64,000 nucleotides of DNA, from contig JAWKTN010000011.1 of assembly GCA_041399065.1 (NCBI GenBank), positions 186,001 through 250,000 of the forward strand, written 5' to 3'. The stretch is from JAGQPD01 sp020426865 (GTDB lineage Bacteria > Planctomycetota > Planctomycetia > Pirellulales > Pirellulaceae). Position numbers and translations under genes: made by a program. Numbering within the stretch: the stretch's first letter is position 1; every line of letters begins with the position of its first letter. The notes under the pieces are model-generated. The model was not told where the DNA came from. It saw nothing but the letters and a program-made list of their open reading frames with translations, and ran no database searches. Shown in pieces: positions 52,812 through 62,855 of this stretch.

Positions 52812-54995
52812 CTACCTTCGAATCGTCACCAATCGGACCTTAACACCTGTCTGTCTGAATGCGTCGATCCCGCTAAATGCACCATCCGGCAAGCTTTCGA
52901 TCTCGGCTCCTAACGTGTCCAGCCACTCACGGAAGGCGATCGACTTGGTGTCGGATCGAAAAAACGGCCCTTCGCAAACGACCGATACGAGTCGTCCGTT
53001 GGGAGCGAGTAGATCATAGGCGTGGCGGACATGATCGATATCGGCGGCGTTTCCAAACGGCGGGTTCATGATGATGCGGTCAAATGTCGTGCCTTCGAAG
53101 GTCAGGAAATCCTGAAACGTCACATCGTACCCTTTGGCCGCTAGCACTCTTGCCAGTGTGCGGTTTAATTCGATGGCGGTAATCGAGCAGTCGGGATGCT
53201 CGGCACCAATGAGATCGAGAATATCCCCCTTGCCGCAGGACGGCTCCAGCACGCTGTTTCCTGGCTCAATCTCTGCCAGTTCAATCATCCGTTCGACGAT
53301 CGAGGTAGGCGTGGGAAAGAAGTCCGGTAATTTCAATCCTCGGAGCGCGTCCTCGGCCTTTCTAACCGGATCGTCCCCGCAAGCGTGCGCAACGTGAGGT
53401 AGAAATTCTCGTAAGGCTGAGCGGAGCTCGTGAATATCGTGGATGTTGGCAGCGCGTAGCCGCTTATAGTCCTCGATGCTTCGTTCCAGCCACTTTGTGT
53501 CAAACCCGGTCGCTTTCGCACGGGCAAGAAACTCGACCAGATCGCGAATGTCATACTCGTCCGTGAACGCGACATACTCATCGGCCCGGTGGATCCTTTT
53601 CGCCATTGCCCGCGCGGAGTTTTTGCAGCCGGGGCGACTGCCGACAGTAGCGATCGCCTCCTCGATCGATCGCTTGTAGAGTCGGGGGAATGGATATTCG
53701 GCGAACCGGATATCGGTGTGCTCTGGTTTGCGGTGTCGAGCCGCCTCATAATGATCGTAGGTGACGCGGTTACCGGCGTTTTCTTCCGCTCGATGCTGCT
53801 GTCGGTTCCGTTCGTTCTTGGAACGGTTTAGAAGTGACTGCAACAATTCGACCTGGGTTCGATGGCGTAGTCCATCCAGATAGGTTGACTGCCCAGCTTG
53901 GAGCGATGCGGCGATCGAGTCGATGGTGGCGGCAAGCGCTTTTTCAGCATACGCACGCCCCCGAATTCCAGCCGCCATCTCCGCGCGTCGGACGGTGTTT
54001 TTAAGCTTCTCGCTGTCTGCCTCCAATGTTTCCTCGGCGCTGCGGCGGAGGCCCTTGGCCAGTTCCGTTAGGCGATCAGCTGCCGATTGTTCTTTGCGGT
54101 TCTTTCTGGCTTCTAGCTCGTCTTGTCGGTCAACGTCACTGTTTAGCAATGCGGCGAATTTGCGAGCGGATTCTTCGCTTAGAAACTGAAATCCCGAGTC
54201 TGATTTCTTAAACGAGCTGTACCAACCTCCAAGCATCTTTGCCTTGCGGTTTAGCTCTTGGTAGGTATCGCGTTCAACACGGTCAGCAAGCTGCACGATC
54301 CAGAGTTTGGCCTGCCGCTTTTCGTGGAATCCCTCTTTAATGGTGAGCGATACGGTCGACGCATCACGTAGCTCGAATTGGGGTACGGTTGTAGGTAGAT
54401 CGGCGGCTCTTGCTTCGCGACTACGCTCGGCAAGCAGTGCATCGAATTGGGCGAGTTGGTCATCCGTCAATGCGCCTTCACAACGTTTCGCGACAAAACT
54501 GTGGAACTCTGCCAGGGTTTCCGGATTGGACAGGGCCTTTTCCGCGGCTTCTCGTGAACATCTCCGTTCGTCGTAGTAGTTTTGCAAGTCCCGATCCGAC
54601 TGAGCGTGGACGACACGTGATAGTGCCGCTTCGAACGACTCGGACATGGGGTTGTAGCCGAATGAATCGCCCAGGTGGAAGGAGCGGAGCAGGGAGCGAT
54701 AGACGCTAGCCGCGTTCTCTTTTTTGTTGTTGCGATTGGCGGACCAATTGCCGAGATTAGCGGCCAGGGCCTTGAGTTTTTTTGCGTCAAAACGGGCAAG
54801 CAGATCGGCAACAAAATGCTCTTTGGCAGCGACCATCCGGTCAAAATGTTCGATAAGTACCCCAATCTCAAGCGATCCGTCCGAAAGTTGCCGTCTGTAC
54901 TCGCGGTGTTCGTCCAGCGTGTAGTTGGCCTGAACCAATATTGCTACACGATCTGAATTGTTAGCACTGCCTGATTTTGTATTTCCCTGTTCCAT
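52812..54995 (-). CDS. Plasmid-type DNA methyltransferase with long N-terminal region (727 aa)
   Basis: The ATG at 54995 follows GGAGGA. The frame is open to 55226 but the extension is a structured leader. The C-terminal 240 residues are a class I methyltransferase: motif I NSVLEPSCGKGDILDL (about residue 585) and motif IV DRIIMNPPFGNA (about 640), the NPPF form typical of N6-adenine DNA methylases. The N-terminal 500 residues are helical and charged, with YEAARHRKPEHTDIRFAEYP and KNSARAMAKRIHRADEYVAF, and resemble the accessory region of methyltransferases on conjugative elements. It has no cognate restriction enzyme nearby, so protection of transferred DNA or regulation is likelier than restriction-modification. 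Confidence 0.85.
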   Translation of the reverse strand: MEQGNTKSGSANNSDRVAILVQANYTLDEHREYRRQLSDGSLEIGVLIEHFDRMVAAKEHFVADLLARFDAKKLKALAANLGNWSANRNNKKENAASVYRSLLRSFHLGDSFGYNPMSESFEAALSRVVHAQSDRDLQNYYDERRCSREAAEKALSNPETLAEFHSFVAKRCEGALTDDQLAQFDALLAERSREARAADLPTTVPQFELRDASTVSLTIKEGFHEKRQAKLWIVQLADRVERDTYQELNRKAKMLGGWYSSFKKSDSGFQFLSEESARKFAALLNSDVDRQDELEARKNRKEQSAADRLTELAKGLRRSAEETLEADSEKLKNTVRRAEMAAGIRGRAYAEKALAATIDSIAASLQAGQSTYLDGLRHRTQVELLQSLLNRSKNERNRQQHRAEENAGNRVTYDHYEAARHRKPEHTDIRFAEYPFPRLYKRSIEEAIATVGSRPGCKNSARAMAKRIHRADEYVAFTDEYDIRDLVEFLARAKATGFDTKWLERSIEDYKRLRAANIHDIHELRSALREFLPHVAHACGDDPVRKAEDALRGLKLPDFFPTPTSIVERMIELAEIEPGNSVLEPSCGKGDILDLIGAEHPDCSITAIELNRTLARVLAAKGYDVTFQDFLTFEGTTFDRIIMNPPFGNAADIDHVRHAYDLLAPNGRLVSVVCEGPFFRSDTKSIAFREWLDTLGAEIESLPDGAFSGIDAFRQTGVKVRLVTIRR

Positions 54996-55046
54996 GGATT
55001 CCTCCAACGATGCGGCATGATTGCCGATAGTCGAGGGATCCTCTGT

Positions 55047-55120
55047 GCACGGAAGGTCAAGGGGAAGTCTTTGCCCGGAGGGCAAAGCAGCAGACCGCAG
55101 GTCGGCCCTTGACTCCGTGC
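55047..55120 (-). promoter_or_regulatory. Three-way-junction structured leader upstream of the methyltransferase
   Basis: The outer stem pairs GCACGGA (55047-55053) with TCCGTGC (55114-55120). After a 2-nt bulge, GTCAAGGG (55056-55063) pairs with CCCTTGAC (55106-55113). Inside are two hairpins: CTTTGCCC/GGGCAAAG (55069-55076/55080-55087, 3-nt loop) and GACC/GGTC (55093-55096/55100-55103, 3-nt loop). It ends 52 bp before the methyltransferase start and would lie in its 5' leader on the minus strand. Perfect pairing suggests selection for an RNA or DNA structure. Confidence 0.65.
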
Positions 55121-55326
55121 TACAATGGGAGAAGCTGACGGTAGATGACTTCTCTTTGCAATCATCACTCCATTGGAACGTAAGTTGTTTTTCGGTTTGC
55201 TGTCGTGTCACAGCAGATAGTGCCACGAAGCGGGCTGCTATTCAAATACGATTCGGCGTAGTCACACGGGAGTCACCTCCCAACGAGCGAGAACCGGTGG
55301 GCTCGTCTACTTCGAATCGATCGACG

Positions 55327-55935
55327 CTACCTATGCGAAGAAAGGTACGGCACTTCGATACCTGTTGCCTGACACAGTTCGAGAGCTGCATCGTAAAGCG
55401 GCGAACCGGTAAAAGCTTGCCATAGGTCCAGCTGGTTGCCCTTGGAGCCACAGGAGAAGCACTGGAACATATGTGTGTCGATGTTGACTGAGAAAGAACG
55501 GGATCGAGGGTTCGAGCTTTGGTGTACTGGACACGCACCTCGGAGTTGTGCGCCGCTATGTGAGCGGGGCTCCCAACCGATGAGTGCGAGGACGGCAGCC
55601 ATTGGCACGGCCTCGCGAATAGCTCGGTAGTCGATCGGGCGCCGAGCGCTGATGTGTGTTTGGTCAATAGAGGGTACCGGTGGCTTGGTTGAAGTGTCAA
55701 ATCGAAAACTCGTAGGTCGCGGGAAGACCGTTTGCTCGTGAAACAGCGCTGGGCTCGCGACGAGTGCCGCATTCTCGGTGTGACGAACAGTCGCATTACT
55801 GTAGCACAAATACTCGCAACCGAGGCCATTTTCAATGGCCGTGACACAATTCGGCGAGCGTATCACCACTAATTGTGGTGGACTATCACGATGTCCGTTA
55901 GCGTCAAAACTGCTGTGTTGATGTCTTCTCTCCAT
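55327..55935 (-). CDS. CHC2 zinc-finger (DnaG-type) protein (202 aa)
   Basis: The C-terminal half has the primase zinc-binding domain: PMAAVLALIGWEPRSHSGAQ, RGACPVHQSSNPRSRSFSVN and HMFQCFSCGSKGNQLDLWQA. Cys, His, Cys and Cys ligands are all present, followed by the helix LYDAALELCQATGI. No TOPRIM or helicase part follows, so it is a stand-alone finger or the front piece of a split primase. The first 100 residues are low-complexity, and the true start may be downstream of the ATG at 55935. It lies between the relaxase cluster and the methyltransferase, in the same direction. A role in priming the transferred or replicating strand is the family-based inference. Confidence 0.75.
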   Translation of the reverse strand: MERRHQHSSFDANGHRDSPPQLVVIRSPNCVTAIENGLGCEYLCYSNATVRHTENAALVASPALFHEQTVFPRPTSFRFDTSTKPPVPSIDQTHISARRPIDYRAIREAVPMAAVLALIGWEPRSHSGAQLRGACPVHQSSNPRSRSFSVNIDTHMFQCFSCGSKGNQLDLWQAFTGSPLYDAALELCQATGIEVPYLSSHR

Positions 55936-56141
55936 TGGCGATGAGGGGGTGACAAAGGTGGCTAGGCTGTCCTAGCCCGCTGTCACTACCTAGGATATCA
56001 CGTGGTCCAATGCTACTCAAACTGTGGGACCGATCGTTAAGTGGAACGTTACATGGTGCAATCCCCAGCGCAAGAAACGACGTGTTGCCATCGGTGAGCA
56101 CGGACCGTCTGGACGCGAATTGCTGAGTTGTTCGCAATGGG

Positions 56142-57362
56142 CTATGGCGATTCGCTGTTTTCAAAAAGCCGGTATCGTCTAAGCTTGCGAAGTTTCTCGA
56201 GAACTTTGGTATTCGTGGTTCGCTGGCTTGGCTTTCCTTCAGGACGCTGGACCTGCGGTGAGGGATCCGGCGGATTAGTGGGCGAAATCCCAACGTCTGC
56301 GGGTGGCGAAGTGATCGACCGTCTGGGACCAACAGTTGGTGCTTCCGCGAGGCCGGTTTGAGTCAAATGATCGATTGCTTCGGCCGCGGAGGTTGGAACT
56401 AATGGGGCATTCAAAGGTAGCTTAATGCTCCTCAGCTTCCTACCCTGCGCATCAACGAAATCTGGGTGAAAGTCCCAGTTGAGATTTAGCCGGTAGGGAA
56501 GGTCGGAAATGGATGTTTGGCGATCGTACCAGGTTGGGGAGCCTTGAGATTTCGTGGCGTAGTATGGGCGTGCTGTCTTTGGACAGTAGTAGTAGGCTAA
56601 CTCACCGGGCATCAGTTGAATGTGTGACTCAAACGGGTAGTCTTCGCGTCGATACGCGATCGACGGAAGATTGACGCAAGAAACACGATGTTCCATACGG
56701 TCCACCTTCTCACATATGTCGACAACAAAAACACATCTGGACTCGATATGTTCGAGGAGCAGAGCCTCGGAAGTACGATTTTGAAGCGACCTAGAAAACT
56801 CTGTTGCAAAGAGTTGGCGAATGTGGGTTGTATATGCTGTAAACTTGGGGTGCGATGGGCGGGAGATCTCTATTCTATTTGGAAACAAGTTTACCTTGGC
56901 GTTGGCGATAGGTGGATGGACAACTGAAGTGAGTTGCCAAGTGCCTGTCTGCGAGTTGCCAAGATTGGGAAGGGAAAGATAATACGATCCTCCGGAGGAG
57001 ATTGGAGACAGTTTGTAGTCGTTGTCTTTAAACCCGGTTAGAAGAAGCGGCACCGATGGGGGAATCGGATCGCCGGATGAGGACGGCAAGACCGTCAAAT
57101 AGTAGGGAAATTCGTTGCTAGGCGGCATCGGCTGCAGTTCGAACAGGTACTGCCGGATATGGGAATTCTCAAAGCGACGAATTCCAATGGGATGTCCGAA
57201 TTCTTCTCGTCCCATAAGGTGGACTTCGCCGTCGGGCCGGATGGAGAAACCCTTTTCGGCGGGAACATGCTCGAGCGTCCATCTGGAATCTTTGTAGCAA
57301 AGGACGGGAAACTGGCCGGATACGTCAATTCCAATTGTCTGATCGGTCGCTGGTTGGGGCAT
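56142..57362 (-). CDS. Unknown protein downstream of the relaxase (406 aa)
   Basis: The ATG at 57362 is 24 bp after the relaxase stop, so co-transcription is very likely. The sequence is beta-rich and polar: QTIGIDVSGQFPVLCYKDSR, NEFPYYLTVLPSSSGDPIPP and MPGELAYYYCPKTARPYYAT. The last 90 residues are proline- and basic-rich (TNPPDPSPQVQRPEGKPSQR) and probably disordered. No signal peptide, membrane segment or known domain was seen. Position suggests a transfer-related partner of the relaxase. Nothing in the sequence itself shows that. Confidence 0.65.
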   Translation of the reverse strand: MPQPATDQTIGIDVSGQFPVLCYKDSRWTLEHVPAEKGFSIRPDGEVHLMGREEFGHPIGIRRFENSHIRQYLFELQPMPPSNEFPYYLTVLPSSSGDPIPPSVPLLLTGFKDNDYKLSPISSGGSYYLSLPNLGNSQTGTWQLTSVVHPPIANAKVNLFPNRIEISRPSHPKFTAYTTHIRQLFATEFSRSLQNRTSEALLLEHIESRCVFVVDICEKVDRMEHRVSCVNLPSIAYRREDYPFESHIQLMPGELAYYYCPKTARPYYATKSQGSPTWYDRQTSISDLPYRLNLNWDFHPDFVDAQGRKLRSIKLPLNAPLVPTSAAEAIDHLTQTGLAEAPTVGPRRSITSPPADVGISPTNPPDPSPQVQRPEGKPSQRTTNTKVLEKLRKLRRYRLFENSESP

Positions 57363-57386
57363 TTGCCGTCCTTTGGGCTGGTATGG

Positions 57387-60300
57387 TCATTTGCATCTTT
57401 GCAGCGTGTACCAACTGGTTGCACAGGTACATGTCGATTTGGAACAGGAACTTGCCGCCAGCGCGGGAACCTCCTGAAACGGAAACGGTGCCACAATATT
57501 CTGGGCATTGCGGTGCGCCTGCTGGGCCGAGGCGGGGGGGATGTTGGATGGTGGCACGTAGGTGAAGGTGTTCTGTGAATGAAATTGAGGCATCGACGAG
57601 ATCGAGGCGCTAATCGAAAGATCGATCTCCATTGGCCGGAGGGCCGTGGTGGAAAAGACCGGTATCGATTGCCGTACTGAGGTGTGAACGGGTGTGGGAG
57701 GGGGCGTTGCCGTAGGACTATGCCGATTATAGGACGCCCACCGGATTTCAGCCATCTGCTGTTCAAGTCGGTTCCATTCGGCCAATTCGATGTCGAATAA
57801 TCGCCCGACTTCCTCCTCGTTGGGGTCGACCGACCAATCGAGCAAGTGGCGGTACGCATCGTGTGGCGATCCAACAGCCCATTTCAATTCGACACTGTGT
57901 TCCGCCTTACTCGGGGGGTTATTAGCGACAAATTCCTTGAGGTCGTCAAGGTTGGTGAACATCGGGCCCATGTAACGTAGTCGATCTGGGTCAACGGTCG
58001 AAAAGCGATTTGCCCAGATTACCATTACGTAGGAATCAAAGGCGCGGTCGCAGGGAAGAAACACCCGTCCCCATTGTGTCCAATGGGGATCGCCATTGAC
58101 CATCGAAACCAGGTCACCTGATTGGAAGCATCTGGCCTTCCGGCGTTTTATCGGGTGTTGAGCGATCTCGTTTTCCCGACGACTCTTAGTTCGTAGTCGT
58201 TCTGCCGCACGGCTTTCCATTTCTTCCTGCAGCTGTAGGCGGCGGCGTGCCTCCCGTCGTCGTCGTTCCTCCTCATCTTTCTGTTTGCGTTTAGCCGCAG
58301 CCCGTTCACGCTGCAAACGCTCTTCATCCCTGCGGCGCTGCCTTTCTCGATATTCCCTTTCTTCTTTGTCAATCTGGTCACAAAACGCAATGGCTTCTTG
58401 AATCTGTTCCTGGCGTTTTCGCTCTTCGTCTTCTTGTCGCTTCTTTTCGGCGAGTTGATGCGCATGTTCACGTCGCTGCTCTTCGGCTTGTTGACGAAGC
58501 GCCTCATCACGTTGCTGCTGCTCCCGAAGGGCAGTTAATCGCAACCGTTCACGCTCGGCTTCTTGACGCCGTTCCTCCTCGAGAGCGCGTCGCGCAGCTT
58601 CGCGTTGGTCTTTAGCCTCTTGTAGGGCCTGTTGCTCCGATTTGAGACGTAGCTCCTCCCGCAGGTTCTGCTGTTGGACCGCGACAAGTTGCTCATGACG
58701 ACGAGCTTCCTTTCGTTCCCTTCGTTGGCGGCGAGCCTCTTCCTTAAGCCTCCGACGCGCTTCGCGACGTTGCTCTTTGCGTTGTTTTTTCAGCTGTTTG
58801 TTCCGTTGTTTTCGGCGAATGGGAAGCATCCAAAGCTCCCATTCCTGCTTGGTGGCAGGCCGTAGGTATTTTTCAAACTCATGCGGTTGGAGTTTGCGGC
58901 GGGGACGCAGGAACGCAAATGGAGAGGGAGGTTTTTTCGGTACGAAATATTTGTGTGGTCGCGGAGGGCATATAACCAAGTTAATAAGGTCGTTGGCGGA
59001 CTCGGCAATTTCCCAAAACGCCACGGTGCCTTTTTTGATGATCGTCTTTGTAAGATTGACGGTTTCGATGATAACCGACTTCTTGAAGATCACGGCGTTG
59101 TCGGGAGTAAGGACTGTGCCGTCAACGGTAATCGCCGCGGGAATAGCCTTTGCTGCTTTTATTGCAGCTCCCGCAGTCGCCGGATCAGGGTCCGGCTGTG
59201 TGTCTTTGATCGACCGTTTTCTTTTTGGTTTTTGGGGCGTTGTACTGGAAGCGATCGAGTTCTCGTCGATGTGCAGGTTGGGCGTGCTGTACGATGGTGT
59301 ATAAGCATCTCCGTGGCTATCACCGCTTTGAGTTCGTATGAAGGTGGGCGGATCAATTGGCGGCGCGGGGTATGGTTTTACGTCCTTCTTAAGCTGCTCC
59401 AGCTCGCAACGGGTTAGATGGCGGGAATATGCTGTTTGCCCTCGATCGGTGAGGTGCGCGTTCACCTCATCGCTACTAAGTGACGGTGTCGATTGCACAA
59501 CCGATCTCCAATCGTCTGTCAGTCTGGCAATCTCAAGAGACTGATTTTCGCCGAGTCGCAGGTGATGGAGCGTACCGTTGTCGAGCTTCAGTTGTAGGGT
59601 CCGTTCACTCACTACGATCTGTTGGATCGTCGCTCGCGTTCCCGCGACGAGCGGGGATTCAGGATGATCGGCAACGAACCTTAGCTCATCACCTTCGCTG
59701 TAGTCCGTGCCAGCGACTGACATTTTGGGGCGAATCAGAGGTTCGGGAGGAATTTCGAAAACATTGATAAATGAACAGCCCTTCGCCTGGGGACCGGTTA
59801 GGGCATAGTCGTGCACGCATGGAGCCCGGTCTCCGATACCATGCTTCAGTTTTACCACATTGTCGAGCGAATCAACATGAACCCAGATCTCTTCGGTCTT
59901 TGGATCGAGGGCCACGACGGTGCCACGACTGCCTATTGTGACATCGCAAAACGGGGGGATGCGAGTTACTCGGACCCGGTCACCGAGTAGATAGATCGTG
60001 CCATCAAAGGATGTAAAGCGATCAGGGGGGGCTTTGGCTGAGGGCTGGCTTAGTTGGTGCAGACGAACCTGTTGAATGCGATGGTTCACCATTCTCGCTT
60101 CGTTGTCGCTGGCGACAATTACTGCTGAGTCCTGCAGATTGTCACCCGCTCGATGAAGGAGATCGGAGATGGCCTGGTCGATCCGCCGTCCGCGGTCCGG
60201 CTCAACGATGGTATGGAGAGTATGGAAGAAGTCGCTCGCCAGTCGCTGTTCCGGTGGTTGACTGATCTTGGACGCGAGTGGCGAGTTGGCGATGTTGTCA

Positions 60301-62849
60301 ACGCTTGGAACCAGTTCCTTAGTCGTAAAAAAGTCCGTCGAGTAACGGGCGCGGGTCGCCTGGACGTAGGTGGAAGCTCGGTCTTGCATTGAGCCCGCTG
60401 CGATTACGATCACATGGTCAACTGTCTTACCTTGTGCCTTGTGGTTGGTGGCTGCGTAGCCAAGATCGATGGCGTGGAACTTTTCAACCGGTATGTAACC
60501 CGTCATTTTGCCATCGGCTGTTTGAGCGCGGACAAGTGGCCCTTGGGATGACTTTCGAATCTCGACGATTCTGGCGCGGGTACCGTTGTTGATCGTGGCA
60601 AGTGAGGAGCTATTTGAGTGGGTTCGAGCGCCGTATTCGACGGTCCGTTTCGTAAATAGGATCATGTCACCCACATACGCCTGATGGCACTGAGGAAGTC
60701 CCGTAGATTGATTGCAGATCGCAACAGGTTCCCCCACGAGTTGCCCATTCCGTTGGCGAATGGTTTGAGCCTGGCGGTTCAGCTCGGCCACATGCGCATT
60801 GGAATGCGCCGTCAGAAAGACGCGATCTGGGTGGGCATGCCCACCCAATTCCTGCCAGCGGTCGACAGCCGCGGTAAGGGCATCGTCGACGTGCTCCATC
60901 GGATGGACATGCCCCTTTAGACCATACAAGTGCAAGGCCTCACCAACGCGACCGTCATGGAACAGTCGCGAGGCCCGTTGTTGCCATTGTAGTTTTTGCC
61001 GGGCGATGCGTACGAGTCGCCGGTGGCCGTGACGCAAACAGAGCGATCGGTACACCGCGACATCACAAACCGGGTTGAGCTGGTTATAATCGCCGACCGC
61101 TAAGATGGTGGCCCCCATCCGCTCGGCGTAGTCGACAAGTTTCTTCCACTGTCCAATGCCGATCATACTGGCCTCATCGACAACGATCACCGTGCGGTCC
61201 TTGGTAATTGGAACCGGGTCGGGCCGTGATCCGTTGGCGGTTGTCCAGTCCCCCAAGAACCGAGTGACCGTATATGTGTCCAGGCCCGTTTCCTCGCGGA
61301 GTTTCTCCTTGGCTTCCCCAGTGGGAGCGACACCCAGTACGGTGTAACCGAGTGCTTGAACGCATTGAACCGCTGGTAGGACCACACATGCCGTTTTACC
61401 GGTACCAGCAGCTCCGTGAATGAAACGAATGCGTCCCGCTCCCGCCGCCAGGTGTTTAACTGCATCGAGCTGCTCACCGTTGAGCCGCAATCCAGTTCGG
61501 CGTTCAATGGCGGAGATGGCGTTATGAATGTCACTTAGCTTCGCCGTTGGACCCTGCAGATTACGCAATCGCTCGATCGCCGAGTGCAGATCGTGTTCTA
61601 GTTGCAGTAACGACCGGGTAGAAAAACGGGGCATGGAGTCAGTTGAGGGCACTCGAATGATCTCTGGTGAGTTTTTCAAAAACTCTTCGGCGACCATCAA
61701 CAACTGATCGGCGTCGGTACCGTAGCGGACCGATTCGTGAAATATTTCACAGAGGAATTCAAAGAGCGTGAAATGGTGTTGTTCGACGACAAGATCTTCG
61801 ATGACATCTTCAATGGTTTGGGTGATCGCGTTTGTCGGGGCAGCGTTCGTGGACTTCGTGCGAATGGCTGCCAGGGCATTCGCCGTAAACCGCTGCTCAT
61901 CGCATATGCTCTGCCAGTTTGCCAAGTGTTCGGTGATTGGGCGGGCCACATGCGATTTGGCCTTTCGAGTATCCAGGGCAGCGACCTCGGCGGCCCTACC
62001 ACCGCTTGCTTTCTTTCTGACAAGCTCCGCCTCAATCTGACTACGGCGTGTCGAAAACGTCTCCATGATGGAATTGGGGATCCCCGCGATTTCGAAGGCG
62101 TGCCTGGTCCGCTCAATGGAAAATCCAAGTCCACGCAGATGATTCGCCAATTGGGCGAGGTAGTAGTTCCCCACAAGAAACTTCACGGCATTGCCGCTGG
62201 TACCGTAGATATAGCGCCCATCGATGGTCCGCGTCTTACCGTCCCGGCAGGCGGCGACATTCATGATCTCAATGTGGGTGTGCAGCTGGGGTTCATCTTC
62301 TCGGTTGGTGTGGTGTTGCCAAACCGCTGCGGCCACCCGGGCCTTTACCGGTGCACCGGTACCCGCCTTACCGGTGCGGGAGTACGCGAATTGCTCCTCC
62401 CAGAATCCGAACGCTTCTTTAGCAGCGGTAAGCTGAGCACGATCAATCGCGTCCCGTAACGCGTCATCTCCTCGGCACCAAGCGACCGATACCGATTTGG
62501 GCGCCGAAAAGCAGAATTCAAAGGACGACACCCGGCCCGGGTGTTCCGAGTTGTTGGTGAGCGGCTGATTGGTACCGGGCGCAACACCCATCTTGAGGGC
62601 TAGGTATTGGTCGTCCTCGACAAATGCTGCTAGGCCGAGTTCAACGGCGAGTCCGCCTACCCAGGTCCCCTCGGGCTCGCCGGGAATTGAGGCATCCCGA
62701 GTGATGTCGATCAGCCCGCCGGTTGCTTCGATCTCGCCGGGATCACGAGCGTGAGCCAGCGCGGATCGGTGGCGGCGTTCACGATAGTACTTGCATTGGT
62801 CAAGGAAATAGCGGAGTGACCCGCCTTTCCGCTTGCGAATTGACAGCAT
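57387..62849 (-). CDS. MobF-type conjugative relaxase-helicase (1820 aa)
   Basis: It starts at ATG 62849 (MLSIRKRKGGSLRYFLDQCK). An N-terminal TrwC/TraI relaxase domain (1-300) has candidate catalytic tyrosines Y21/Y22 and the HUH site in EDEPQLHTHIEIMN (H190, H192). An SF1 helicase follows: Walker A RFIHGAAGTGKTACVV (about 475-490), Walker B TVIVVDEASMIGIG (about 555-568) and the UvrD-like C-terminal LGYAATNHKAQGKTVDHVIV (about 800). A helix-rich Arg/Glu coiled coil lies at about 1350-1560 (QRRERKEARRHEQLVAVQQQ). A C-terminal domain with LDDLKEFVANNPPSKAEHSV closes it. MobF relaxases nick oriT, bind the 5' end and unwind the transferred strand. Length is close to F TraI. It is preceded 6 bp upstream by a small accessory gene. 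Confidence 0.95.
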   Translation of the reverse strand: MLSIRKRKGGSLRYFLDQCKYYRERRHRSALAHARDPGEIEATGGLIDITRDASIPGEPEGTWVGGLAVELGLAAFVEDDQYLALKMGVAPGTNQPLTNNSEHPGRVSSFEFCFSAPKSVSVAWCRGDDALRDAIDRAQLTAAKEAFGFWEEQFAYSRTGKAGTGAPVKARVAAAVWQHHTNREDEPQLHTHIEIMNVAACRDGKTRTIDGRYIYGTSGNAVKFLVGNYYLAQLANHLRGLGFSIERTRHAFEIAGIPNSIMETFSTRRSQIEAELVRKKASGGRAAEVAALDTRKAKSHVARPITEHLANWQSICDEQRFTANALAAIRTKSTNAAPTNAITQTIEDVIEDLVVEQHHFTLFEFLCEIFHESVRYGTDADQLLMVAEEFLKNSPEIIRVPSTDSMPRFSTRSLLQLEHDLHSAIERLRNLQGPTAKLSDIHNAISAIERRTGLRLNGEQLDAVKHLAAGAGRIRFIHGAAGTGKTACVVLPAVQCVQALGYTVLGVAPTGEAKEKLREETGLDTYTVTRFLGDWTTANGSRPDPVPITKDRTVIVVDEASMIGIGQWKKLVDYAERMGATILAVGDYNQLNPVCDVAVYRSLCLRHGHRRLVRIARQKLQWQQRASRLFHDGRVGEALHLYGLKGHVHPMEHVDDALTAAVDRWQELGGHAHPDRVFLTAHSNAHVAELNRQAQTIRQRNGQLVGEPVAICNQSTGLPQCHQAYVGDMILFTKRTVEYGARTHSNSSSLATINNGTRARIVEIRKSSQGPLVRAQTADGKMTGYIPVEKFHAIDLGYAATNHKAQGKTVDHVIVIAAGSMQDRASTYVQATRARYSTDFFTTKELVPSVDNIANSPLASKISQPPEQRLASDFFHTLHTIVEPDRGRRIDQAISDLLHRAGDNLQDSAVIVASDNEARMVNHRIQQVRLHQLSQPSAKAPPDRFTSFDGTIYLLGDRVRVTRIPPFCDVTIGSRGTVVALDPKTEEIWVHVDSLDNVVKLKHGIGDRAPCVHDYALTGPQAKGCSFINVFEIPPEPLIRPKMSVAGTDYSEGDELRFVADHPESPLVAGTRATIQQIVVSERTLQLKLDNGTLHHLRLGENQSLEIARLTDDWRSVVQSTPSLSSDEVNAHLTDRGQTAYSRHLTRCELEQLKKDVKPYPAPPIDPPTFIRTQSGDSHGDAYTPSYSTPNLHIDENSIASSTTPQKPKRKRSIKDTQPDPDPATAGAAIKAAKAIPAAITVDGTVLTPDNAVIFKKSVIIETVNLTKTIIKKGTVAFWEIAESANDLINLVICPPRPHKYFVPKKPPSPFAFLRPRRKLQPHEFEKYLRPATKQEWELWMLPIRRKQRNKQLKKQRKEQRREARRRLKEEARRQRRERKEARRHEQLVAVQQQNLREELRLKSEQQALQEAKDQREAARRALEEERRQEAERERLRLTALREQQQRDEALRQQAEEQRREHAHQLAEKKRQEDEERKRQEQIQEAIAFCDQIDKEEREYRERQRRRDEERLQRERAAAKRKQKDEEERRRREARRRLQLQEEMESRAAERLRTKSRRENEIAQHPIKRRKARCFQSGDLVSMVNGDPHWTQWGRVFLPCDRAFDSYVMVIWANRFSTVDPDRLRYMGPMFTNLDDLKEFVANNPPSKAEHSVELKWAVGSPHDAYRHLLDWSVDPNEEEVGRLFDIELAEWNRLEQQMAEIRWASYNRHSPTATPPPTPVHTSVRQSIPVFSTTALRPMEIDLSISASISSMPQFHSQNTFTYVPPSNIPPASAQQAHRNAQNIVAPFPFQEVPALAASSCSKSTCTCATSWYTLQRCK

Positions 62850-62855
62850 GAGAAA

